Source: Peptococcaceae bacterium (lineage in GTDB: Bacteria; Bacillota; UBA994). From it: a stretch of 41,356 nt of DNA. Below, piece after piece: positions 23,876 through 33,561 of the stretch (the first letter of the stretch is position 1; every line of letters begins with the position of its first letter). Made by a program: the position numbers and the translations under genes. The notes beneath the pieces are model-generated. The model did no database searches and had not been told where the DNA came from. It saw nothing but the letters and a program-made list of their open reading frames with translations. The stretch spans positions 1-41,356 of the forward strand of contig JAGXSS010000099.1 in NCBI GenBank assembly GCA_018334055.1, given 5' to 3'.

Positions 23876-25183
23876 TGTCAACAGCGCCTCTTGTATGGCG
23901 CGGGGGAGCTCTTGGGGCAGGAGCTCCCCCTTTAAGAATGAGAGCCATAGTGGGGCAATGGTTTCGGCCCAAGGCATGGCGCGACTCCCCTTATTGGTCC
24001 CTAAGGTATAAGGACTGTCCGGCGCCGAGGCTAGGCGTGTAGCCGCTAGACTTGCAGCTAGTGGGTTACTCACCGCCCTGTCAGTTTGCTCAGGGTAGGG
24101 GAGCAGAAAGAGATGCTCGTTCTGGATAAGGCTTAGGAGCGGGGCAGCGAAATTGGCGAAGGCCACTATGGCCTCTGTCCGCCCTGTCCCTACGGTACCG
24201 CGTTGTCGAAAGGCCACCACGTTTATCGCCCTTAGGTCGGCAAAGGGCGTAGTCTGGCCGGTAGGTATCGGTAGCACGGCCAACGGCATCTTGCGCCTGG
24301 CCGCCTGTTCGCTGAGCCAGGTGGTTAGCATAGGGTTGAGCGGTCCGATGAGGGCCGCATCGCCATTTAAAAACTGCACTAAAGCCTGTTCGTTTACTGA
24401 GTTTATCCCCACGAGCCGCGGCGTCGCGATGAGACGCTGCATGACTGCGGCGATAGCACTAACTGTTGTCTCATGCCACCCTAGCTTTCCCTCGCGGTTA
24501 AAAGGCGCGGGCGCACCAAATGATGCGGCCATGGTTTGCAAGAGCGGCGGACCGATATCTGTTAAGGCTAGGCCGAGGGTGTTCCTTTGGGTGGAATGCG
24601 CCACACTCGCGGTAAATTGTGCCCATGTCCAGCCGTCGGCCATTACGGCATCTAGGGTCGTCCCCTGCGGGCGAAAAAGATTGGTATTAGCCAAGAAGAT
24701 GCGATATGAAAGGCCTACGGGCAGGCCAAGCATGGCCCCCCGCGCCGAGGCCTGGCCGATAACGTTCTTATGGTAGAGCGCTTTCTCGCTCTGCCCTAGA
24801 TATCGCCCGAGGGGAATTTGCAGCTCGCCGTAATCGACCTGTGAACTCCAGGCATCCAGGGCGATATCCGGTGGAGTGCCCGCGTCTAAAGCAGCGGACA
24901 AACGCTCCTGAAAGACAGCGGCGGGGATATAGACCGTCTCGATAGCAATGTGAACATGGGTCGCCGCAAAGGCACTTACCAGGTCGTCGATGTCTTGCCT
25001 GTAACCCGCTGCGGTCGCGATTATCGGTTGCGATATCCAAAACGTCAGGCGGCTGGTAGGCGCGGGAGCGGTGGTGGTTTTTTGTTTGGCGGCATGATCT
25101 ATTGGTTCGCTCGGGCGCACATGGTTTAGGCCTGCGCCCAGCACTACACTAAGCAAAAGGAGCAACAACGCTTGTTTAATCAT
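23864..25183 (-). CDS. Extracellular solute-binding protein, sugar type (SBP_bac_1)
   Basis: 439 residues. An N-terminal hydrophobic segment (ALLLLLLSVVLGAGLNHV) serves as signal peptide or anchor, but there is no lipobox Cys. That is unusual for a Gram-positive binding protein, which is normally a lipoprotein. The body fits family 1 binding proteins: LTFWISQP at the start of the fold, a PPDIALDAWSS loop, GLPVGLSYRIFLANTNLF, and a WTWAQFTA segment. No permease or ATPase gene is near. Its start lies six bases after the L,D-transpeptidase gene, so the two form an operon. A role tied to the cell wall, such as binding a muropeptide or sugar, is possible but is inference. Confidence 0.8.
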   Translation of the reverse strand: MIKQALLLLLLSVVLGAGLNHVRPSEPIDHAAKQKTTTAPAPTSRLTFWISQPIIATAAGYRQDIDDLVSAFAATHVHIAIETVYIPAAVFQERLSAALDAGTPPDIALDAWSSQVDYGELQIPLGRYLGQSEKALYHKNVIGQASARGAMLGLPVGLSYRIFLANTNLFRPQGTTLDAVMADGWTWAQFTASVAHSTQRNTLGLALTDIGPPLLQTMAASFGAPAPFNREGKLGWHETTVSAIAAVMQRLIATPRLVGINSVNEQALVQFLNGDAALIGPLNPMLTTWLSEQAARRKMPLAVLPIPTGQTTPFADLRAINVVAFRQRGTVGTGRTEAIVAFANFAAPLLSLIQNEHLFLLPYPEQTDRAVSNPLAASLAATRLASAPDSPYTLGTNKGSRAMPWAETIAPLWLSFLKGELLPQELPRAIQEALLTLVP

Positions 25184-25189
25184 GCCGCC

Positions 25190-25852
25190 TCAGCGCCTGA
25201 GGCCCAGCAGCAGGAGCACGTTGTGGTCAGCTCGACCGGTAGGGGTTAAACCGTACAGGGCTTGGAGGGATTTGACGGCGGCTGCCGTGGTCGCACCGAA
25301 GCGCCCATCGAGGAAGCCAGCATCAAAGCCTTGCCCACGCAGGGCAGCCTGCACCTGTTGGACGTCCTGGCTGCTCTGGCCGATCCGTTGTAGGGAACTG
25401 ACGTTCTTTTTCACAAATGGCCCGATAACCGCAACGCGAGTCCCGATCGGCACTAGACGGTAGAGTTCTTCGACATCGCGATTATGCATGCGGATGCACC
25501 CGGCGCTGGTCGCGCCGCCGATAGAGCCGGGCTTGTTGGTGCCATGAATGCCATAGATGCCCCAGGGCACGTTCAGGCCGAGCCAACGCGTGCCGAAGCC
25601 CCCACCCCAATCCGTGCCCTTTTGGATAATGGCCCATTCCCCGACCGGAGTAGGGGTAGACGACTTGCCAACGGCAGAGGGGTAGGTGCGCCACACCCGC
25701 CCATTGACCAACAAAACCAGGGTGCGGCTGGAGATGTTAACGGTAATACTTAACTCGCCGGGCGGCCTGGTGGGAGAGGCGAGCGCTATATAAGTTGTGC
25801 AGATGGTCAAGAAGAGGATCGTCAGCACCAAGAAGACCCGTCGGGATAGCAC
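25190..25852 (-). CDS. L,D-transpeptidase with C-terminal peptidoglycan-binding domain
   Basis: 220 residues. An N-terminal signal/anchor helix (VFLVLTILFLTICTTYIALA) is followed by a YkuD-type L,D-transpeptidase domain at about 33-145. The catalytic motif is intact: HGTNKPGSIGGATSAGCIRM with His 103 and nucleophile Cys 119. A PG_binding_1 domain lies at about 160-218 (DVQQVQAALRGQGFDAGFLD). The enzyme forms 3-3 or related cross-links, or anchors proteins, in the wall outside the membrane. The start is GTG behind GGAGGTGAGAAG. It leads an operon with the solute-binding protein and is divergent from the family-5 binding protein gene. Confidence 0.93.
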   Translation of the reverse strand: MLSRRVFLVLTILFLTICTTYIALASPTRPPGELSITVNISSRTLVLLVNGRVWRTYPSAVGKSSTPTPVGEWAIIQKGTDWGGGFGTRWLGLNVPWGIYGIHGTNKPGSIGGATSAGCIRMHNRDVEELYRLVPIGTRVAVIGPFVKKNVSSLQRIGQSSQDVQQVQAALRGQGFDAGFLDGRFGATTAAAVKSLQALYGLTPTGRADHNVLLLLGLRR

Positions 25853-25997
25853 CTTCTCACCTCCAAAGATACCACTAATTTATGTGGAGCAGGCAGATGT
25901 TAGCACCGCACCGACGGTGGTAGGCAGGACTTTGCTGAGCGGTGACGAATATTGCAGAAGCCCACTGTAGGCTAAATTAGAGGAAGGCGGGTGGACT

Positions 25998-27512
25998 TTG
26001 AAAAAGAGTGTGGCCTGGTTATTGTCATTCGCGCTATTGTTGGCTATCCCCACGGTTCTGGTACCCACGGTTCTGATGGGGCGTCAGGCCAAAGAAACCC
26101 CCTTGCTGGTGGCCATCGGCGGGGAGCCTGTTTCGCTCGATCCCTTTAATGTCGTCGACCATCTTTCTCCGGTTATCCAGCAAAACATCTTTGAGGGGCT
26201 GCTGGCCTTAGGGGACCGGAACCGGCTGCAGCCGCAGTTGGCGCGAGAGTATAGCATCAGCCCCGACGGGCGAGCAATCACCTTTCTATTGCGGGAGGGG
26301 GTCACCTTTCATGACGGGTCAAACTTCGACGCGGCAGCGGTCAAGGTCAATTTTGATTTCTTGCGCGACCCCCAAAACGAGATGGCGCGCCGTGACTTAT
26401 TCGACTTTGTTACCGACATAGTCATCAATTCGCGTTACTCCATCACCTTTAAGGTAGACCGCCCTCATTATGCCCTGGCCTATTTTTTTGCGCATCCCCA
26501 AGCCAGTCTTAAATCCGCTCGCGAGCTAGAAAAGCGCCTGCAGGACAGGACCTACAATCTTACCCATACCGCCGTCGGTACCGGGCCCTTTAAGCTAAGA
26601 CAGTGGTATGGTGGCCGGCGCCTAGAGCTGGTCGCCAATGAAGATTATTGGAACAAAGAGGCTATGCCGCGTGTCACGGGGATAACCTTCCTCTTTGTGC
26701 GTGAGGCCGCGGAGCGTCTAGCCATGCTCAGAAAAGGGGAGGTTGAGGTTGTTTATCATCTCACCGACCACGAGCGAGAGGAACTGCAGGACGACCAAGG
26801 CCATCAGCTGCTGGCGGTACCGCGACAGGGCCTGTACTACATAGGTTTAGACGTAAAACTGCCATATTTTCGCGACGTGCGCGTGCGTCAGGCTATGAAC
26901 TATGCGCTAGATAAAGAGCGCCTGCTGCGCGCTTTGGCCATAGCCGGGCGTCCCGCAGCCGGTCCCCTGTCGCCGGCCGTGTTTGGGCATTATCCCCTCG
27001 CCCCGCGGGACTTTGACCTCGCTCGGGCGCGGGAGCTCATGCGAGAAGCCGGGCGGGCGGGTGGTTTTGCGGTCACACTGCACACTAGGGATAGTTACAT
27101 CTACCGCGTTACCGCTCTAGAAGTGGCCCGTCAGCTGGCGGCCATCAACATAAAAGTCGAAGTGGTTACCCATAGTGCCGGCGCCCTCTTTACGCTGCTT
27201 GATTCTGAAAGCCCGGTGGATATGTGGGTGGGGTACTCGATACCCCATACCGGGGAAGCAGACGCACAGTTGCGGGCAGACTTTGCACCCCTCCGGCCGC
27301 TCCTCGATCAAGCGCGATCTATGACTGAACTTTCTCGGGCCCTCGATGCATACCGGCAGGTGCAGCAGGCAATCTATAATGATGCCCCTTGGCTCTTCCT
27401 CTTCTATCCCACCATCCAGGTAGCAGCCCATAACAATGTAAGGGGGCTGCGGAGTCATCCTTCGGGAGTGTTCATGGTACGCGGGGCCTACCGTGAGGTG
27501 GATAAAAGATAG
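25998..27512 (+). CDS. ABC transporter substrate-binding protein, peptide/nickel type (SBP_bac_5)
   Basis: 504 residues. A hydrophobic N-terminal segment of about 28 residues is followed by the mature fold. Recognisable parts are EPVSLDPFNVVDHLSPVIQQ, ISPDGRAITFLLREGVTFHD, VGTGPFKLRQWYGGRRLELV and VRQAMNYALDKERLL. These are the standard landmarks of the DppA/OppA/NikA family. No lipobox Cys is present, so the protein may stay attached by an uncleaved helix. No permease or ATPase genes adjoin it, making it an orphan that would need to share a transporter encoded elsewhere. The TTG start is preceded by AGGAAGG; no closer start is better. SelO follows 34 bp later. Confidence 0.88.
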   Translation: MKKSVAWLLSFALLLAIPTVLVPTVLMGRQAKETPLLVAIGGEPVSLDPFNVVDHLSPVIQQNIFEGLLALGDRNRLQPQLAREYSISPDGRAITFLLREGVTFHDGSNFDAAAVKVNFDFLRDPQNEMARRDLFDFVTDIVINSRYSITFKVDRPHYALAYFFAHPQASLKSARELEKRLQDRTYNLTHTAVGTGPFKLRQWYGGRRLELVANEDYWNKEAMPRVTGITFLFVREAAERLAMLRKGEVEVVYHLTDHEREELQDDQGHQLLAVPRQGLYYIGLDVKLPYFRDVRVRQAMNYALDKERLLRALAIAGRPAAGPLSPAVFGHYPLAPRDFDLARARELMREAGRAGGFAVTLHTRDSYIYRVTALEVARQLAAINIKVEVVTHSAGALFTLLDSESPVDMWVGYSIPHTGEADAQLRADFAPLRPLLDQARSMTELSRALDAYRQVQQAIYNDAPWLFLFYPTIQVAAHNNVRGLRSHPSGVFMVRGAYREVDKR

Positions 27513-27546
27513 CGGAGCGTAGTAATCGGTGAAGGATTGAAAAAAA

Positions 27547-29022
27547 ATGGCAAGTTGCGACCGCGCTCAAGGTGCCGCTTGGCATCTCGAAAACACATAT
27601 GCGAGCCTGCCGACGACTTTTTATTCTCATGTCAAGCCAACCCGGGTACGCGCCCCTCAAGTGGTCGTAAGAAACAATGCTTTAGGTGCCAGCCTCGGGC
27701 AAGACATGAACGACTTAGAGGGCGAGAGGGGTGCGGCTACTTTCGCCGGCAATCTTCTGCCGGAAGGCGCAAAGCCCCTGGCCCAGGCTTATGCAGGGCA
27801 CCAGTTCGGCCATTTCACTATGCTTGGGGATGGCAGAGCTGTGCTCCTTGGCGAGCTAGTGACGCCTCTGGGGTGCCGACTAGATATTCAGCTTAAAGGA
27901 GCGGGGCGAACTCCCTATTCCCGCGGGGGCGATGGCCGGGCCACACTGGGTCCGATGCTGAGGGAGTATATTATGAGCGAAGCCATGCAGGCCCTAGGCG
28001 TCCCCACCAGCCGTAGCTTAGCGGTGGTCACCACCGGGGAAACGGTCTTTAGAGATACCCCTTTGCCGGGGGCTATCCTCACTCGAGTCGCGGCCAGCCA
28101 TATCCGCGTGGGCACTTTTCAGTACGCCGCTCACTACTGTTCGCCGGCAGAATTAAAGAGCCTGGCAGACTATACTATCCGGCGTCATTTTGCAGAGATT
28201 GCTAAGACGGAGGGCAGCTATCTCTCTTTCCTGCAAGCGGTCATTAAGCGCCAGGCCGAGCTTATTGCCAAGTGGCAGTTAGTTGGCTTTGTTCACGGGG
28301 TCATGAACACGGACAATATGGCAGTTAGCGGCGAGACCATAGATTACGGCCCTTGCGCCTTTATGGACAACTATGATCCCGCCACGGTCTTTAGTTCCAT
28401 TGACCAAAATGGGCGCTATGCCTATGGTCATCAACCGCGCATAGCCGCGTGGAACCTTGCCCGCCTAGCGGAAACTTTCCTTCCTCTCTTGCACCACAGT
28501 GAAGAAGAAGCGGTGGGGATAGCGAACGACGTTATAGGTCATTTCCCCGTCCTGTACAAGCAGGCATGGCTCTCCGGCATGCGCGGGAAGCTCGGCATTT
28601 TTAATGAGGAAGAGGCCGACCTGCTTTTGGCGGAAGACTTGCTGGCCCTGATGCAGGAACAAAATGCTGATTATACCAATATCTTCTTGGCCTTGACCCT
28701 TGATGAGCGGTCCGAAATGGAGTTTTTTAGTAGCACTGTGTCTTTGGCGTGGCAGGCCAGGTGGCAGGAGCGACTGCGCCGGCAGCCACAATCAGGACCG
28801 AAGATAAAGCAGTTGATGCAGGCGTGTAACCCGGTAGTCATCCCGCGAAACCACCGCGTGGAAGAATCCCTCTTCGCGGCCGTGACTCATCAGGACTACA
28901 GCTTGTTCGAAAATCTCCTGGCAGCTCTATCCGCGCCCTTTACAGCTGACCCAAAGTACAGCCATTATCGGGCGGCACCCAGCCCATCGTCTCACCCCTA
29001 CAAGACCTTTTGTGGCACATAA
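27547..29022 (+). CDS. selO: Protein adenylyltransferase SelO (YdiU family)
   Basis: 491 residues, full family length. SelO is a pseudokinase fold that transfers AMP from ATP to Ser, Thr or Tyr of proteins, linked to redox stress in studied cases. Hallmarks: [80 protein letters not shown] with the metal-binding Asn/Asp, and the C-terminal YKTFCGT, whose Cys corresponds to the selenocysteine position of animal SelO. The start follows GAAGGATTGAAAAAA. It is on the same strand as the upstream binding protein, 34 bp away, and may share its transcript. Confidence 0.95.
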   Translation: MASCDRAQGAAWHLENTYASLPTTFYSHVKPTRVRAPQVVVRNNALGASLGQDMNDLEGERGAATFAGNLLPEGAKPLAQAYAGHQFGHFTMLGDGRAVLLGELVTPLGCRLDIQLKGAGRTPYSRGGDGRATLGPMLREYIMSEAMQALGVPTSRSLAVVTTGETVFRDTPLPGAILTRVAASHIRVGTFQYAAHYCSPAELKSLADYTIRRHFAEIAKTEGSYLSFLQAVIKRQAELIAKWQLVGFVHGVMNTDNMAVSGETIDYGPCAFMDNYDPATVFSSIDQNGRYAYGHQPRIAAWNLARLAETFLPLLHHSEEEAVGIANDVIGHFPVLYKQAWLSGMRGKLGIFNEEEADLLLAEDLLALMQEQNADYTNIFLALTLDERSEMEFFSSTVSLAWQARWQERLRRQPQSGPKIKQLMQACNPVVIPRNHRVEESLFAAVTHQDYSLFENLLAALSAPFTADPKYSHYRAAPSPSSHPYKTFCGT

Positions 29023-29027
29023 GAAAG

Positions 29028-29066
29028 AACCTCAGAGCGGGCCTTCCTTGGTCCCGCGCTGAGGTT
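29028..29066. terminator. Bidirectional terminator between selO and pepF
   Basis: AACCTCAGAGCGGG and CCCGCGCTGAGGTT form a 14-base stem with one mismatch and an 11-base loop. On the minus strand it is followed by TCTTTCTT. It lies between converging genes, so it can end both transcripts. Confidence 0.75.
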
Positions 29067-29079
29067 CGCAGTTCTAGCT

Positions 29080-30864
29080 TTAGGGTTGTTGTCCCTCTGT
29101 CAAGGCCAGGAATTCATCTAACTCGGATAGAGCTACGTCGATCGCCGCCTGCCAGAACCCTTGCTCTCCTAGATCGACCCCGAGGTGGCGCATGGCCAAG
29201 TCCTCGACCTTCATGCTACCCGTGTCGCGCAGCAGCGCGACATACTTAGGCGCGAAGGAGGGGCCTTCCTTGGCAGCTTGGGCATAAACCCCCGTGGCAA
29301 AGAGGTAGCCAAAAGTATAGGGGAAGTTGTAAAAGGGCACCCCGGTGTTGTAGAAGTGCAGCTTAGACGCCCAAAAATGCGGATGGTACTCGTCAAGGCT
29401 GTTGGCGAAGGCTTCTTTCTGGGCCTCGACCATGAGTTCGTTCAGGCGGGCCTTGCTCACCGGGCCCTTGCTGCGTTCGGCGTAGAAGCGTGTCTCGAAT
29501 AAGAAGCGGCAGGCAATGTTCATCAGCAAGGTGACCGCCCGCTGCAGCTTATCCTCGATGAGCAGGACCTTCTCTTTTTGGCTCTTGGCCTGAGATACGG
29601 CAGCATCGGCCACGATTACCTCGGCAAAAGTGGAGGCTGTCTCGGCTACGTTCATGGCGTACTGCTGGGCCATGGGGGGCAGGTCGTTCATTACCGATTG
29701 GTGGAAAGCATGCCCAAGCTCATGGGCGAGAGTGGCGACATTGTTCATGGTGCCCGAGAACGTCATAAAGACACGCGACTCCTGCTTTTCGGGGAAGGTA
29801 GTGCAAAAAGCGCCGGGACGTTTCCCTGGTCGGTCCTCGGCTTCTACCCAACGCTTGGCAAAGCAGGCCGCAGTGAAATCTGCCATGGGCGGGTCGATGC
29901 GGCGGAACTGCTCGATGATAAAGGTAGCCGCTTGGTCAAAAGACATCTTCCCGTCCCCCTCGGCGCTGGGGGCAGTGACATCATGCCAGCTGAGCAGTCC
30001 GGTGCCGAGGAGTTGCTTCTTGCGCTCTAAATATTTGACGAGTCGCGCCTTATTTTGGTCGATGGCCGACCACATGGCCGCGAGGGTTTTCGGTTCCATG
30101 CGGTTGTAGTCTAGCGGCTCATAGAGAACGTCGTCCCACTTACGGTGGCGATAGAGGCTAAGCCGGTAACCCGCCAGGTTGTTTAAGGCCAGCGCGCAGA
30201 AATCTGCCTCCTTCGCCCAAGCCTCTTCCCAGCGCGCGAAGACATGGCTGCGGAAGGCGCGGTCGGGGCTAGACATCATGTTGGCCGCTTGGCCGGGTGA
30301 AACAGAGGCAGTCCTGCCGTCCTGCAAAATGGGAATCGTCATGCGGCCGACCACGGTGTCGTAGAGGCTTGACCAGCCGTGGTAACCATCTACCGATAGG
30401 TCGTTGACTAGGGTCTCTTGGGCGGTGGGCATTTTTTCTTTGGCGCGCCGACGGCGCTCCTCTAAGTTAAATTGCAGAGCCTTGAGGTGCGGTGTGTTAA
30501 GCAACAGCGCCCACTCCTCGTCGCTTAAGTCTATGAGGTTTTGGTCAAGTTGGGTGAGGACGGAGGCGAAGCCTGCGCCGATGGCCCTGACCCTCCCCCC
30601 GAGCAATTTCGCTTGCTCATCTTTGACATTTTGGGCGGTCAGGCAGCCGACAAAGGCGCCGGCATGGCGCATCCGGCTGGCAATCTTCTGCACTTCGGTT
30701 AGTAAAGCAGCGCACTCGGTTACTCCGGCATTGGCCGGGTCAGAAACTTTGGTGAACAACGCTCGTACATCCGCTTGGAGGTTCTCGATGTAGGACGCGT
30801 AGGTTGTGGACTCACTGCCTCCGGCGAATATGGAATCAAGATCCCAGTTTTGTTCGTAAACCAT
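29080..30864 (-). CDS. pepF: Oligoendopeptidase F-type M3 metallopeptidase
   Basis: 594 residues, the usual PepF length. It is a cytoplasmic zinc peptidase that trims short peptides. The zinc site HELGHAFHQ is near residue 380, with the second ligand region NVAETASTFAEVIV about 25 residues on; both are intact. The C-terminal FYNFPYTFGYLFATGVYAQA is also typical of the M3B group. The start follows AAGGAGGGGAAAC. A promoter lies just upstream at 30903-30931 on the minus strand. It is a single gene, divergent from the histidine kinase pair. Confidence 0.95.
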   Translation of the reverse strand: MVYEQNWDLDSIFAGGSESTTYASYIENLQADVRALFTKVSDPANAGVTECAALLTEVQKIASRMRHAGAFVGCLTAQNVKDEQAKLLGGRVRAIGAGFASVLTQLDQNLIDLSDEEWALLLNTPHLKALQFNLEERRRRAKEKMPTAQETLVNDLSVDGYHGWSSLYDTVVGRMTIPILQDGRTASVSPGQAANMMSSPDRAFRSHVFARWEEAWAKEADFCALALNNLAGYRLSLYRHRKWDDVLYEPLDYNRMEPKTLAAMWSAIDQNKARLVKYLERKKQLLGTGLLSWHDVTAPSAEGDGKMSFDQAATFIIEQFRRIDPPMADFTAACFAKRWVEAEDRPGKRPGAFCTTFPEKQESRVFMTFSGTMNNVATLAHELGHAFHQSVMNDLPPMAQQYAMNVAETASTFAEVIVADAAVSQAKSQKEKVLLIEDKLQRAVTLLMNIACRFLFETRFYAERSKGPVSKARLNELMVEAQKEAFANSLDEYHPHFWASKLHFYNTGVPFYNFPYTFGYLFATGVYAQAAKEGPSFAPKYVALLRDTGSMKVEDLAMRHLGVDLGEQGFWQAAIDVALSELDEFLALTEGQQP

Positions 30865-30902
30865 GTTTCCCCTCCTTATCTTCTTGGTCAGTCTTCTCTG
30901 TA

Positions 30903-30931
30903 ATTGTACTTGAGGCCTCGGGTTGTGTAAA
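30903..30931 (-). promoter_or_regulatory. pepF: Promoter of pepF
   Basis: On the minus strand TTTACA (30931-30926) and TACAAT (30908-30903) are 17 bp apart, about 40 bp before the pepF start. Confidence 0.65.
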
Positions 30932-30951
30932 CCTCGCCGTGGAAAGAGGTG

Positions 30952-33561
30952 ATGGTCGTGGTAGCGTTAGCCCTCAATGCTCTATTGGCCCTCGGTAGCG
31001 CCGGCGTGGCCGGCATGCTGATGCTTTTTTCCTTTCGCCGGCATGCGGGGCTCACCAGAACTTTTGTGTTCGCTTTCTTCGCGGCCTTGGTCGCTTATGG
31101 CAGTCCGGCTGGGAATGGTATTGCCGTCTTTCCCCACTTCATCTACTATGTCGCCGCCTACTTTGGCGGTTGGTCTGCGCTGGTCTTGGCCGTCCTCTGC
31201 GGGCAAGGCGTGGCTACCTTCCTTGGTAACCCTGTGGTGGGGTTAGGTTTTGCCGCGCTGGTCGCAGGTTTGTGGGGTCTAACTAACCATACCGCTGTTG
31301 TCCCAAAAAAGTGGCAGGACGCTTTAGTCCGGCTCTGGCCGGCCCTCCTTTTCTTCGCGGCCCCGTCGCCGGAGACTCTCCCCGAGCGGTTTTTGTCCGT
31401 TTTGGGCATGGCCATCTCGGTCGGAATGTGTTGGTATTTTTCCTCCCGTGGCCACCGCATCTTGGGTATGTGGCGATTTCTCGACAGCGCGGGCTATGTC
31501 CTGCTCATCGACGAAAAACACTCCATCATTTTCGAGAGCAGCTCCTTGGCGCAAAATGAAACACTCGCCAAGTGCCTGCGATACGCTTTAATCAAGGAGA
31601 GAACTTTGGGGTTAGGGAATGACGGCTTTGGAGAGAAAGAGGTATATTTTAAAGAGGGTGGCGCAGAGCATTTCTTTTTGCTGAAACTATCAAGCACCAC
31701 TTTGCCGATGGGCGAGCGCGGCTATGTGGGAGTGTTTCAGGACATTACCACAGTAAAGTCCATGCAAAAACAGACACGGCAGTTCTTCGACCTGTCCCTG
31801 CATGGTTATGCCGTGCTCAGTTGCGCGGGAGAAATTTTACAAGTTAACCGCGCGCTCGCGCAATTACTGGGCAGTGAACCCAAGGCGATACTCGGCAGAA
31901 AATTTCAAGAATTTGTCGCGCCCACAGAGATTGAGGAAATCTTGCTCATTTGGCGAGCCCTAAAAGCTGGGTCCATTCGGCTGCAACATGGGAGGTGCAC
32001 TCTCCTGACCGCCGACCAAGAAGAAGTTTTTGTTTCCTGGTCGGGGAAATATATCCCTGGCGCGCGGGAAGTGCATGTGGTGGTGCAGGACATCGGGGCA
32101 GAAGTCCGGCGGCAGGGTCTTTTACGGCAACAGATTAATCAACTCGGCAAGCAAGTACAGCTGCTTGGGCTCGTGCAGGAAAACATCTTGGTGTATGACG
32201 ACGAGCAAAGGCTGGTCTATGGCAATGCGGCAGCGGCGCGCCTGTATGGGATTGATGTGGCTAATATTCGCGGCGTCAATGTCGATACGCTCCTTTTGAC
32301 GGACTACCCCAGGCCGCAGAGTGAAATCAAGGACGAGCTTTATAAGTCAGGTACATGGGAGGGCACCATCACCCGGGTAACACCAGAGGGTGCCCGGCTC
32401 ACCCTCGAAGTGCGTCTATCGCTCAGCCGCTTCGGCTACGGTTTTCCGGTGGAGGTCATCGAACTCAGCACGGATGTTACGGCCTCTATGGATGCTTCGC
32501 GGCAGCAGAGACTCCTCGCGGCCATTGTTGCGAGCACCGATGACGCGGTGCTAAGTACCGCGAGCGATGGTGCCATTGAGACGTGGAACAAGGGGGCCAG
32601 CCGTCTGTTTGGTTATGCACGGCACGAAGTCCTCGGCAAGCGCTTGGCAGAAATAGTTCGACCTGAAAAGCGTCAGGTGCTCGAAAGTGCTTTGCTGACG
32701 GCACTAGCGGGGAACATCACTGCAGACTGTCGAGACATAATACCGCACCAGACAGGCAAAGCAATCTATACTTCGGCAGTAATCGCGGGGCTGCGAAACG
32801 GCGATGGCCAGGCCAAAGGCATCTCCATTGTGGCGCGGGATGTGACAGCAGAACGACTGGTGGAGCGTGAGCTCCTTAAGATTGAAAAACTGAGGGTTAG
32901 TGGGCAGGTGGCTGCCGGCATAGGGCATGAACTGCGTAATTCCTTGACTACGGTGCGGGGGTTCATGCAACTGTTCAGCACCTATCCGGAATTTGCGGCG
33001 GTAAAAACATCCTTAGCGATAGTATTCGACGACCTTTCTTCCGCTCACAAAATCACCACGAACTTTTTAGCGCTGGCCAGCGGTAAAGACGAAGTCCAAG
33101 TGCGCGGATCACTGAATGCCATAGTCGAAAGAGCGGTCGCCCGCTTGGCTGCGGAAGGGCTATGGGGTCGGCAGGCTTTCCGCCTCGAGTTAGGCCCGGT
33201 AGAGCCATTTTGGTTGTATGCCGGTGCTATTGAACATCTGGTCATTAATCTGGCCCGCAATGGGTTGCAGGCCATGGACGCGGGCGGCGTGCTCACCATC
33301 CGGACCACAACAGCAGCCTCGGCAATCTTGCTGCAAGTCAGTGACATAGGCGAGGGCATTGCCGATAGTCTGGCCGACAAGGTGTGGACTCCCTTTTTTA
33401 CCACTCGTGAAGGTAGTGCCGGTCTGGGTCTCACGGTGTGCGAGAGCATTGCCGCTTTGCATAGCGCCAAAATAGGCTTTGTTTCTGATTCTTGGGGGAC
33501 CACCTTTACCGTCGCCTTCCCGCGGGAGCAAGTGAAGGAGGAGGAAGGGCGATGCGGCTGA
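30952..33561 (+). CDS. PAS-domain sensor histidine kinase, membrane-bound, first of a tandem pair
   Basis: About 869 residues. The first 170 residues hold five or so membrane helices resembling a degenerate 5TM-LYT input module. Several PAS domains follow between about 175 and 640 (one begins SLHGYAVLSCAGEILQVNRA, a later one IVASTDDAVLSTASDGAIET). The kinase core has the phospho-acceptor His in GIGHELRNSLTTVRGFMQLF near residue 657. Its ATPase boxes are NLARNGLQAMD, SDIGEGIAD and GSAGLGLTVC. The His motif is of the kind seen in sporulation kinases. Three starts are possible: GTG 30949, ATG 30952 and GTG 30958, the last best spaced from AAAGAGG. The next gene overlaps its end by ten bases. 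No response regulator is nearby. Confidence 0.9.
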   Translation: MVVVALALNALLALGSAGVAGMLMLFSFRRHAGLTRTFVFAFFAALVAYGSPAGNGIAVFPHFIYYVAAYFGGWSALVLAVLCGQGVATFLGNPVVGLGFAALVAGLWGLTNHTAVVPKKWQDALVRLWPALLFFAAPSPETLPERFLSVLGMAISVGMCWYFSSRGHRILGMWRFLDSAGYVLLIDEKHSIIFESSSLAQNETLAKCLRYALIKERTLGLGNDGFGEKEVYFKEGGAEHFFLLKLSSTTLPMGERGYVGVFQDITTVKSMQKQTRQFFDLSLHGYAVLSCAGEILQVNRALAQLLGSEPKAILGRKFQEFVAPTEIEEILLIWRALKAGSIRLQHGRCTLLTADQEEVFVSWSGKYIPGAREVHVVVQDIGAEVRRQGLLRQQINQLGKQVQLLGLVQENILVYDDEQRLVYGNAAAARLYGIDVANIRGVNVDTLLLTDYPRPQSEIKDELYKSGTWEGTITRVTPEGARLTLEVRLSLSRFGYGFPVEVIELSTDVTASMDASRQQRLLAAIVASTDDAVLSTASDGAIETWNKGASRLFGYARHEVLGKRLAEIVRPEKRQVLESALLTALAGNITADCRDIIPHQTGKAIYTSAVIAGLRNGDGQAKGISIVARDVTAERLVERELLKIEKLRVSGQVAAGIGHELRNSLTTVRGFMQLFSTYPEFAAVKTSLAIVFDDLSSAHKITTNFLALASGKDEVQVRGSLNAIVERAVARLAAEGLWGRQAFRLELGPVEPFWLYAGAIEHLVINLARNGLQAMDAGGVLTIRTTTAASAILLQVSDIGEGIADSLADKVWTPFFTTREGSAGLGLTVCESIAALHSAKIGFVSDSWGTTFTVAFPREQVKEEEGRCG

